The position numbers and the translations under genes are program-made. The notes under the pieces were generated by a model. That model was not told where the DNA came from. It ran no database searches and worked only from the letters and a program-made list of their open reading frames with translations. From Alphaproteobacteria bacterium (GTDB lineage Bacteria > Pseudomonadota > Alphaproteobacteria > Rs-D84): a stretch of DNA of 5,487 nt. The DNA lies in NCBI GenBank assembly GCA_017936185.1, contig JAGBGA010000053.1:1-5487 (forward strand), in the 5' to 3' direction. Below are positions 1 through 5,165 of the stretch, piece by piece. Every line of letters starts with the position of its first letter. Positions within the stretch are counted from its first letter, which is position 1.

Positions 1-606
1 TATATATGTATTGCTTGGTGCATTACATGTACCGGCATATGTACAACTTGTTGGGGATGTTGGCGCACTTCCACCTGTATTACCATGCCCATCATAAGAA
101 ACATTGAAAGTATTCGCCGTCCATTGAGCGGTGATTGCGGCGCTTTCGAGACTGTATGCGCCTGTATTTGCGTATGTACATGCAATGCCTGTCGCGCCGG
201 CTGATTTAACCGTATCATCTGCCAGTTTCCAACCACCAAATGAATATCCTGTACGTGTTGTTGCCGCCGGTACACTGAATGTGGTATCATACGTACACTG
301 ACCACTGGTTACCGCCGCACCACCGTTTTCGTTCCAGTTTAATGTAATTTTGTTTGCAGTCCATTTTGCATAAAGAGTAACCGTACCATTGTTTGTGGTT
401 GTTAAATTAGATACACTCTCTTTATCCGCATGTGCAACAGAACCAGATGCGCTTGTTGCCCAACCCACAAATGTATAGCCAGGTAAACTGAACGCATTCG
501 CCGTTAAATTCTGGGCGGTGTCATATGTAAAGCTTTGGCTTAACATTGCCCCCGATATGGTCGTTGATGCAGTGTTTGGCCTGTTGCTGTTAAATACAAC
601 CGACCA
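1..606 (-). repeat. InlB B-type repeats 8, 9 and the start of 10 (residues 991-1192)
   Basis: Repeat 8 (about 991-1073) has FTYDTAQNL, GYTFVGWATS and TLYAKWT. Repeat 9 (about 1074-1153) has ITLNWNENGG, GYSFGGWK and ITAQWT. Repeat 10 begins ANTFNVSYDGHGNTGG and is cut by the window edge, so the array continues. Repeat 8 closely resembles repeat 2. Confidence 0.75.
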
Positions 607-3576
607 ATTATTTGCCTGGCAAACTGGGTTATATGCGCCACTGCCTGATTTAATATTGTAACCTGTGTTACACCCGGTTGTATATTTTGTTGTCTGGCCA
701 ATTGTCAAAGAACATGTTGCCTTGTTTCCGGCCGCACAACTGCGTGCCCAACCGGCATACAATGTTGTGTCGTCGGTCGGCGTCCAATTCGTGCCCGACG
801 TTGTCGTCGCGCCCGTTTCGGTTAAATAGCGTGCCGGCATTGTCCCAGATTGCGATGAAGAAATATCTGCGGCATCTGTGCTGTTCAAATAGAACCCGCG
901 GAATGTCCAATCAGTGCGCGTTGGCTTTACATTCTCATCGGTAGAGTAAGTCGTCGAACACGCCGCATCCTTGTACCACGTCGTTACGCCGGTCTTTTTG
1001 TAAACTTTTGTAACACTTCCCGCGGTACCACCGTTTGGACTTAATGTAATCACGTTACACTGGGCCGAACAAGAACCACTTACACTGGCCACACCGGCCG
1101 TACCGGTTACGTCAAAGCTGGTCGTTCTGTTTGCGCCACCCGATTTACTGTACCCGGTTGTACATGTAATCGTGCACACAGGCTTGTTACCCGTTACACT
1201 CTTTAGCGTCGCAGACGACACGCCCGTACCCTTGGTACATGACGCCTCGGTCCAACTTGCCTTCAAGGTCACGTTTGATGTAAATGTTGTGTTTGCCGGC
1301 AATCCACCCGCATTTGTAATGCGACGTGTGCTGTCTTGGTAATAACCGTTAAAGACGTATCCCGCACGCGTTGGTATCGCAACACTTGAAATTGTTGTGC
1401 CAAAGTTTGTCAAAGACCAACCAGTTGCATATTTTTGATACACTTTACCCGAACCACCCGAACCACCATTGTCATCCAATGTGATGGTATATATTCTTGG
1501 CAAACACCCAGGCAAGTTACCAGTTGCAAAGGCCGCAGTGCCATCGTATTCAAACTCTGACGCAGTATTTACACCCCCATATCTGCTGTGCCCGGTTGAA
1601 CATTCCACAGTGTATGAACACTGGTTGTTGTCGTTTGTGGTTACAGCACTAATCGTGCTGTTTGCGCCGGCCGTCCATGCACATGACGCATATTGTGCGG
1701 TCCACTCAGTATCACCGGTTACAGGACATGGGTCGGAAGAAGTTGGGAATTGGCCTGCCGAAGTAATACAGCTTGCCCCCGATTCATTTTTGTATCCTTG
1801 GAAAACACTGCCGTTCTTTTTTGGAATTGCAACACTTGTCACTGGGGTTGAACAACTTGAATCGCTGTAATAACTAACACCACCTGTCTTTTTATACAAT
1901 ACAGTTGTACCACCGGTACCGCCATTCAAGCTAAGTGTAATCTTGTTACATTTTGCCGTCCAAGTCGCATACATCTTGGCGGTGTTATCCGAAGTCCATG
2001 TTTTATTCGGGAACTCATATGACTCACCGACGGCATATTTTGTGCCACTGGCCGAACCGGCGGCCCATTTGTTGAACGAATAACCAGTAAGGGTAAATCC
2101 ATTGTCGTCAAGCGTCATGGTTAACGTATCGGCATAGGTGTTTCCGGCGCGAAAACTTTGTGTTTTTGTTGTGTTGGCGGTTGAACCTTCGGCACCGTCA
2201 CCCCCAGCATACGCCAATGTCGCGTTACGATGGTATACGGCATAATATTGATACGGCGCGTTGATTGCCAATTCGATATTTTTCGAAGGTATTACATCTA
2301 TCTCGATTAAGTATGTAGCATTATCTTTTGTCGATGTCCACCCCTGTGCAATCCATCCATTGTCATGCTCTTCGGTCAAGGCATACGTCAACACACGTCC
2401 CGCCGCCGCCTCTGTACCAGACGTGTTATAGTAATACTGTGTACGGGTGCCGGTTGTTGTGCTGGTTGCGCTTGCACCGTTGTAATATGTAAATGTTACA
2501 GGACGCGCCCAAACACCATAAAGTGTTGTATTGCCACTGATTGATACACTTTGTTCATCGGTATATGCAACAGTCGTAGAATTTTCAGACGTCGCCCAAC
2601 CGGCAAAAGCCCAACCATGCGTTGAAGACACCGGAATATTCGACATGCTTGCAACAGCCTTCAAATTCTGGGCGGTGCCATATGTAAAGGTTTGTGTTCC
2701 AAGTGTTGTATTGCCACTTTTGAATGTAACAGTGTATGTCCATTTGGCGACCAGTTCTGTAATTGTCGCAAGGTCAAGACTTGAAACACAAGAATTACCA
2801 CTTAACCGTCCTGTTTTACCAAGAACTTGACAATCGCCAGAATACCACCCTTCAAAAGTATAGCCGGCACGTGTTGGTGCTGACACACTTACGCAACTTG
2901 TGGTGCCGGTGGCATTACAAATCTTGGATGTTGTAACGGACGGGTCGGTATAAAGCCCCACCGGTGTTGTCGTACGATAATAAAGCGCATTTACATCAGA
3001 CGACAATGTTCCGCCATTTACATTAAGCGTGATTGCGGGATAACATGTATCACCAAACATAGTATAGCCAGATTTACATTCACATGCGTTTGTTGATTGG
3101 TTCAATGTTGAATTTGCAATGCTGTTGCAATTTGGACGACAAACCCCAGCCGCAGTATCAAGAAGTGCCGAAGTGTTACACGCCGCGCAGTATGGCGATT
3201 TGTTGTTATAGACACCGTCAGTGTTGGTGCATGCGCTGTAAAGGGGACTTTGAAGCGATATAGCATTTTCACATATCACACGATATCCAATTATATTATC
3301 CGAACCATTTGGTGAACGGTACGCAGTAACTATTGGGGTAACAGTACCACCAGTGCCTTGGATGCACACATTAATAAACTGGTCAAAGCTTGATTTAAGA
3401 CCGCTTGGCACACAATCTTTGTTGTTTACAAGCAGGCGCATATCACTATTAGTGCACACGCAACTTGAACCACTTGCCGTCGCATTAACACCGCACGTTA
3501 CTGCAAATGAATCAAGTGAAAACAACGTGATAAATAACGCAAAAAATATACCACAAATCTTTTTAAATCTTTCCAT
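1..3576 (-). CDS. Large exported InlB B-repeat (Listeria-Bacteroides repeat) protein, C-terminus beyond window
   Basis: Reading the minus strand from the ATG at 3576, the frame stays open for 1192 codons to base 1, so the stop lies outside the window. Residues 1-25 form a signal peptide: basic MERFKK, a hydrophobic core (IFFALFITLF), then S-F-A before a likely cut at A25/V26. Residues 26-180 carry 14 cysteines and end in an EGF-like C-x-C-x-x-G-Y segment. From residue 181 about ten repeats of 75-105 residues follow. Each has a start such as ITLxxNGGTxG, a middle G-Y-x-F-x-G-[WY] and an end such as LYAxWT. These are the hallmarks of the InlB B-repeat family (Flg_new, a small beta-grasp-like fold). 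Three cysteine-rich modules lie at about residues 631-694, 777-841 and 946-990. The start is supported by a strong ribosome binding site 5 bases upstream. The likely role is cell-surface or secreted adhesion or host interaction, inferred from the family. No anchor or autotransporter domain is visible because the C-terminus is missing. Confidence 0.93.
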   Translation of the reverse strand, partial: MERFKKICGIFFALFITLFSLDSFAVTCGVNATASGSSCVCTNSDMRLLVNNKDCVPSGLKSSFDQFINVCIQGTGGTVTPIVTAYRSPNGSDNIIGYRVICENAISLQSPLYSACTNTDGVYNNKSPYCAACNTSALLDTAAGVCRPNCNSIANSTLNQSTNACECKSGYTMFGDTCYPAITLNVNGGTLSSDVNALYYRTTTPVGLYTDPSVTTSKICNATGTTSCVSVSAPTRAGYTFEGWYSGDCQVLGKTGRLSGNSCVSSLDLATITELVAKWTYTVTFKSGNTTLGTQTFTYGTAQNLKAVASMSNIPVSSTHGWAFAGWATSENSTTVAYTDEQSVSISGNTTLYGVWARPVTFTYYNGASATSTTTGTRTQYYYNTSGTEAAAGRVLTYALTEEHDNGWIAQGWTSTKDNATYLIEIDVIPSKNIELAINAPYQYYAVYHRNATLAYAGGDGAEGSTANTTKTQSFRAGNTYADTLTMTLDDNGFTLTGYSFNKWAAGSASGTKYAVGESYEFPNKTWTSDNTAKMYATWTAKCNKITLSLNGGTGGTTVLYKKTGGVSYYSDSSCSTPVTSVAIPKKNGSVFQGYKNESGASCITSAGQFPTSSDPCPVTGDTEWTAQYASCAWTAGANSTISAVTTNDNNQCSYTVECSTGHSRYGGVNTASEFEYDGTAAFATGNLPGCLPRIYTITLDDNGGSGGSGKVYQKYATGWSLTNFGTTISSVAIPTRAGYVFNGYYQDSTRRITNAGGLPANTTFTSNVTLKASWTEASCTKGTGVSSATLKSVTGNKPVCTITCTTGYSKSGGANRTTSFDVTGTAGVASVSGSCSAQCNVITLSPNGGTAGSVTKVYKKTGVTTWYKDAACSTTYSTDENVKPTRTDWTFRGFYLNSTDAADISSSQSGTMPARYLTETGATTTSGTNWTPTDDTTLYAGWARSCAAGNKATCSLTIGQTTKYTTGCNTGYNIKSGSGAYNPVCQANNWSVVFNSNRPNTASTTISGAMLSQSFTYDTAQNLTANAFSLPGYTFVGWATSASGSVAHADKESVSNLTTTNNGTVTLYAKWTANKITLNWNENGGAAVTSGQCTYDTTFSVPAATTRTGYSFGGWKLADDTVKSAGATGIACTYANTGAYSLESAAITAQWTANTFNVSYDGHGNTGGSAPTSPTSCTYAGTCNAPSNTYI
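506..532 (-). repeat. Direct DNA repeat copy 1 (27 bp) within repeat 8
   Basis: This matches 2663-2689 at 26 of 27 positions (plus strand begins aaattctgggcggtg). It encodes most of S-F-T-Y-D-T-A-Q-N-L. Silent positions are conserved too, so the likeness is nucleotide-level and not only protein-level. Confidence 0.85.
607..741 (-). repeat. Cysteine-rich inserted module C (residues 946-990)
   Basis: The shortest of the three modules, with cysteines at 947, 955, 969 and 986. The core T-T-G-C-N-T-G-Y-N matches the C-x-T-G-[YH]-[SN] core of modules A and B. Confidence 0.5.
742..1053 (-). repeat. InlB B-type repeat 7 (residues 842-945)
   Basis: Contains ITLSPNGGTAGS, V-Y-K-K-T-G, W-Y-K-D-A-A-C-S-T, WTFRGFY and TLYAGWA. 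It is the longest repeat here, about 104 residues, because of a polar Ser/Thr-rich stretch (residues about 898-935) between the aromatic middle and the terminal tryptophan. Confidence 0.75.
1054..1248 (-). repeat. Cysteine-rich inserted module B (residues 777-841)
   Basis: Cysteines lie at 780, 801, 805, 836 and 840. The stretch N-K-P-V-C-T-I-T-C-T-T-G-Y-S-K-S-G-G aligns by eye with module A's second and third cysteines and G-H-S. The tail G-S-C-S-A-Q-C leads straight into repeat 7. Confidence 0.55.
1249..1494 (-). repeat. InlB B-type repeat 6 (residues 695-776)
   Basis: The motifs ITLDDNGGSGGSG, VAIPTRAGYVFNGYY and VTLKASWT appear in the expected order and spacing. Its closest relatives in this protein are repeats 1, 5 and 7. 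It stands alone, flanked on both sides by cysteine-rich modules. Confidence 0.75.
1495..1686 (-). repeat. Cysteine-rich inserted module A (residues 631-694)
   Basis: Located between repeats 5 and 6, with cysteines at 632, 653, 659 and 691. The pattern is C-A-W-T-A-G, then N-N-Q-C-S-Y-T-V-E-C-S-T-G-H and a closing G-C. It shares the core C-x-[TS]-G-[YH] with modules B and C and is probably disulfide-bonded. I do not recognise it as a named domain. Confidence 0.55.
2521..2538 (-). repeat. 18-bp exact direct repeat, copy 1
   Basis: The plus-strand text aagtgttgtattgccact is identical to 2701-2718, exactly 180 bp away and in the same frame. Both copies encode S-G-N-T-T-L inside repeat 2 of the surface protein. 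Confidence 0.85.
2663..2689 (-). repeat. Direct DNA repeat copy 2 (27 bp) within repeat 2
   Basis: Partner of 506-532 with a single base difference, which changes the D codon to G (F-T-Y-G-T-A-Q-N-L). The two copies are about 2.15 kb apart in the same gene and orientation. Confidence 0.85.
2701..2718 (-). repeat. 18-bp exact direct repeat, copy 2
   Basis: Identical to 2521-2538. It encodes S-G-N-T-T-L at residues 287-292, near the beginning of repeat 2, while the other copy lies near its end. Confidence 0.85.
3037..3501 (-). other. N-terminal cysteine-rich head of the repeat protein (residues 26-180)
   Basis: This segment has 14 cysteines (residues 28, 39, 41, 55, 71, 102, 116, 130, 133, 146, 150, 165, 167, 178), an even number suited to disulfides outside the cytoplasm. 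Pairs such as C-V-C, C-A-A-C and C-E-C-K-S-G-Y recall EGF-like or furin-like cysteine-rich folds. The exact family cannot be assigned by eye. It directly precedes the first InlB B-type repeat. Confidence 0.6.
3502..3576 (-). other. Sec signal peptide of the repeat protein
   Basis: Codons 1-25 encode a short basic N-region (E-R-F-K-K), a hydrophobic stretch of roughly residues 9-21 and a polar end L-D-S-F-A. S at -3 and A at -1 suit signal peptidase I, with the mature protein starting V-T-C-G. There is a cysteine at residue 8, but no lipobox around it, so a lipoprotein is unlikely. Confidence 0.85.
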
Positions 3577-3581
3577 GACGT

Positions 3582-3589
3582 CCTTCCTT
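3582..3589 (-). promoter_or_regulatory. Ribosome binding site of the repeat protein
   Basis: On the minus strand AAGGAAGG(A) ends 5 bases before the ATG at 3576. This is a strong purine-rich Shine-Dalgarno stretch, and it fixes the start codon and so the signal peptide. Confidence 0.85.
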
Positions 3590-3601
3590 GTGACGCATTT
3601 T

Positions 3602-3631
3602 ATCATATATGTTCACATCGGTTCAAGTCAA
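3602..3631 (-). promoter_or_regulatory. Candidate sigma-70-like promoter of the repeat protein
   Basis: On the minus strand TTGACT (3631-3626) is followed after 18 bases by TATGAT (3607-3602), which would give a leader of about 20 bases with the ribosome binding site inside it. Alternative readings such as TTGAAC with GATAAA or TAAAAT overlap it, so the exact elements are uncertain. Confidence 0.5.
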
Positions 3632-3650
3632 AATGTGCAATACAATGTGC
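3632..3650. repeat. Short direct repeat upstream of the candidate promoter
   Basis: The word aatgtgc occurs at 3632-3638 and 3644-3650, 12 bases apart start to start. It sits just upstream of the candidate -35 element, a position suited to an activator site, but no known regulator motif is recognised. Confidence 0.35.
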
Positions 3651-3687
3651 TTTTATGAAAAAAAATATGGGGTGAAAATAAAATAAA

Positions 3688-3717
3688 AAAAATTCGCCCG
3701 GGGGTGGACGAATTTTT
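3688..3717 (-). terminator. Intrinsic terminator downstream of the tRNA
   Basis: On the minus strand AAAAATTCGTCC pairs with GGGCGAATTTTT (12 pairs, one U-G) around a six-base loop ACCCCC. A T-rich run follows (T8, A, T4, A, T4). The hairpin begins 6 bases after the encoded CCA end. It should end tRNA transcription and insulate the surface-protein gene further left. The A-rich flank means the plus-strand reading also has a short U tract, so weak two-way activity is possible. Confidence 0.88.
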
Positions 3718-3723
3718 AATCCT

Positions 3724-3800
3724 TGGTGGGTTAGGTAGGACTTGAACCCACGACCAAAGCGTTATGAGCGCTCCGCTCTAACCAACTGAGCTACTAACCC
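3724..3800 (-). tRNA. tRNA with CAT anticodon: tRNA-Ile2 (lysidine type) or elongator tRNA-Met
   Basis: A full 77-base cloverleaf can be folded by eye. The acceptor stem GGGTTAG pairs with CTAACCC, followed by discriminator A and an encoded CCA. The D arm is GCTC/GAGC, and the anticodon stem GAGCG/CGCTT (one G-U pair) bears the loop CTCATAA with CAT at 3764-3766. The T arm is GTGGG/CCTAC with loop TTCAAGT. The G1-C72 pair rules out a typical initiator tRNA. CAT is used both by elongator tRNA-Met and by the ATA-reading tRNA-Ile whose C34 is changed to lysidine by TilS. The variable and T-arm region resembles Ile2 tRNAs as I recall them, but the U-A pairs at 4-69 and 5-68 do not match the C-G pairs of E. 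coli Ile2. Identity is left open, leaning slightly to Ile2. Confidence 0.95.
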
Positions 3801-3809
3801 ACAAGCGCC

Positions 3810-3837
3810 ATTATATACAATTTATAAAATCATGCAA
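3810..3837 (-). promoter_or_regulatory. Promoter of the tRNA gene
   Basis: On the minus strand a perfect TATAAT (-10, 3815-3810) follows TTGCAT (-35, 3837-3832) with a 16-base spacer. Transcription would start near 3803, a few bases before the mature tRNA 5' end at 3800. Both position and match quality fit a dedicated housekeeping promoter. Confidence 0.75.
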
Positions 3838-3890
3838 GATAAAAATTATTTTTATTTTAATATTTTGAATTTTATGTAATCATATAACCC
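3838..3890. other. AT-rich leader between the divergent tRNA and helicase genes
   Basis: This is a very AT-rich stretch ahead of the helicase ATG. I find no convincing -35/-10 pair for rightward transcription and no Shine-Dalgarno sequence before 3891. An in-frame TAA at 3885-3887 prevents a longer helicase N-terminus. Confidence 0.5.
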
Positions 3891-5165
3891 ATGGACACTG
3901 TTATTCCGATTTTAAATGCAACACAAATGGCGGCGTTTGACGCGATTGAACGTACAAATTCCAATCTTTTAATCTTGGGGCCGGCGGGTACGGGTAAATC
4001 GACATTTGTAAATTACTTAAAGTCCGCATCGAACAAGCGTATTGTCTGTGCATGCCCAACGGCGGTGTCGGCATTAAATGTTGGCGGTCAAACCATACAT
4101 TCACTGTTCCAGATTCAGCCACGCGATTTTATAATGCCGGAATTATTAAAACTAAAGGCCAAGCCACGTAATATTTTAACGGCAACCGATGTGTTAATTA
4201 TTGATGAAATATCGATGGTTGCGCCGGACTTGCTTGATGCGATTGATATCCTTGCGCGGTATGCACGCCATAACAACGAACCGTTTGGTGGAATCCAAGT
4301 TGTCGCCATTGGTGATTTGTTTCAATTGCCGCCGGTCATAACGCGTGATGCAACACAATATTACGCCACCGAATACGGGCACCCAAACGCCTATTTTTTT
4401 GACAGCAATGTTTATCGTCGCGCGAACTTTATAAAGTACAACTTTGATTTTGTATATCGTCAAAATGATTTGCCATTATTGGAAAACTTGGTTCGTCTTC
4501 GTAACAATGAAACGGACGCGCTTGAATTTTTTAATTCGTGTCGAATTGATGACGCATCGCGTCGCGAAAACGCAGTGATAATTACGCCGTTTCGTGCGGT
4601 TGCCGAACGTATTAACGCAACGCGCCTTGCGTCAATACCCGAAGCGTCAATTGTATACAACGGTGTTTTATCGGGAACTTTTTCCGAACGTGACACGCCG
4701 GCGCCATTGGCATTGGAATTAAAGGTTGGATGCTTGGTCGTCTTTGTCAAGAATGGCGATAAATGGCACAACGGTTCGATGGGCGTGGTGCGCAGTTTGT
4801 CGGCACGTGAAATCGTTGTGCAATTGTTATCTGATACGCGCGAATTGGTGACGGTAAAGCCCGAAAAATGGCAAAAAATTGAATATTCGCGCGACGAAAA
4901 CGATCGCCTTGTGGAAAACGAAGTCGGTTCGTATAAGCAGTTTCCATTAAACCTGGGCTATGCCATGACAATACACAAGGCCCAAGGCAAAACATTGGAT
5001 GCGGTTGTTGTTGATGTTTCGCGCGGTTGCTTTGCACATGGGCAAACATACGTTGCCTTGTCACGAACGCGCCGCGCAGCAGATATGCACATTGCGTCAC
5101 CACTTAGTCCGCGTGATGTTATTTTTGATTCGCGTGTTTTGGATTTTGTTTCATCAGACGCTTGA
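3891..5165 (+). CDS. Pif1-like ATP-dependent DNA helicase (SF1B, 5'-3' type)
   Basis: A complete 424-residue protein. The Q-motif-like LNATQ (8-12) is followed by Walker A GPAGTGKST (30-38, K36) and motif Ia C-P-T-A-V-S-A-L-N (55-63) with T-I-H-S-L-F. Walker B is L-I-I-D-E (D105, E106), and the Pif1 signature region ends P-F-G-G-I-Q-V-V-A-I-G-D (131-142). Motif III is GDLFQLPPV (141-149), then V-Y-R-Q-N-D (188-193), then an SH3-like 2B region with V-G-C-L-V-V-F-V-K-N-G-D and H-N-G-S-M-G-V-V. Motif V is MTIHKAQGKTLD (359-370) and motif VI VALSRTRR (388-395). Pif1 enzymes hydrolyse ATP to unwind DNA 5'-3' and resolve G-quadruplexes, R-loops and stalled forks. The length equals a minimal bacterial Pif1 core with no added domains. 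The start is the first possible ATG after an in-frame TAA and keeps the Q motif, but no ribosome binding site is seen. RecD2 or TraA-type helicases share the fold, but the P-F-G-G-I-Q signature favours Pif1. Confidence 0.95.
   Translation: MDTVIPILNATQMAAFDAIERTNSNLLILGPAGTGKSTFVNYLKSASNKRIVCACPTAVSALNVGGQTIHSLFQIQPRDFIMPELLKLKAKPRNILTATDVLIIDEISMVAPDLLDAIDILARYARHNNEPFGGIQVVAIGDLFQLPPVITRDATQYYATEYGHPNAYFFDSNVYRRANFIKYNFDFVYRQNDLPLLENLVRLRNNETDALEFFNSCRIDDASRRENAVIITPFRAVAERINATRLASIPEASIVYNGVLSGTFSERDTPAPLALELKVGCLVVFVKNGDKWHNGSMGVVRSLSAREIVVQLLSDTRELVTVKPEKWQKIEYSRDENDRLVENEVGSYKQFPLNLGYAMTIHKAQGKTLDAVVVDVSRGCFAHGQTYVALSRTRRAADMHIASPLSPRDVIFDSRVLDFVSSDA

Larger units (their letters stand above)
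1687..3036 (-). repeat. First array of five InlB B-type repeats (residues 181-630)
   Basis: Five tandem protein repeats can be outlined. They span residues about 181-280 (ITLNVNGGT, GYTFEGWY, LVAKWT), 281-357 (FTYGTAQNL, WAFAGWATS, TLYGVWA), 358-449 (more divergent: VTFTYYNG, IAQGWTS, YAVYH), 450-540 (GYSFNKWAAG, MYATWT) and 541-630 (ITLSLNGGTGG, SVFQGYKNE, EWTAQYA). Repeats 1 and 5 belong to a long variant with extra cysteines (for example YYSDSSCSTPVTSVAIP). Repeats 3 and 4 are the least canonical, and their boundaries are approximate. Confidence 0.75.

Noticed and set aside
1469..1870. 133-codon plus-strand open frame
   Set aside because: It lies antisense within the continuous 1192-codon repeat-protein frame, which has a signal peptide and recognisable repeats. 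This frame shows no family resemblance and no ribosome binding site worth noting.
2531..2830. 99-codon plus-strand open frame
   Set aside because: Shadow of repeats 1 and 2 of the minus-strand gene.
1..3576. CRISPR array or short tandem DNA repeats, suggested by recurring words such as the NGGT codons
   Set aside because: The recurring words are in frame and irregularly spaced and belong to protein repeats. There are no uniform repeat-spacer units.
3353..3658. 101-codon plus-strand open frame with a hydrophobic end
   Set aside because: Antisense to the signal peptide, cysteine-rich head and promoter of the surface-protein gene. The hydrophobic part reflects the complement of regulatory DNA.
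3655..3675. Tiny plus-strand frame ATG...TGA (six codons) upstream of the terminator
   Set aside because: Too short, no ribosome binding site, and it lies between two minus-strand features.
3724..3800. tRNA as a phage or island attachment site
   Set aside because: No duplicated tRNA 3' end is seen elsewhere in the window, and there is no integrase. The helicase alone does not indicate a mobile element.
4747..5103. 118-codon minus-strand open frame inside the helicase gene
   Set aside because: The plus frame carries helicase motifs V and VI here, so the minus frame is a by-product.
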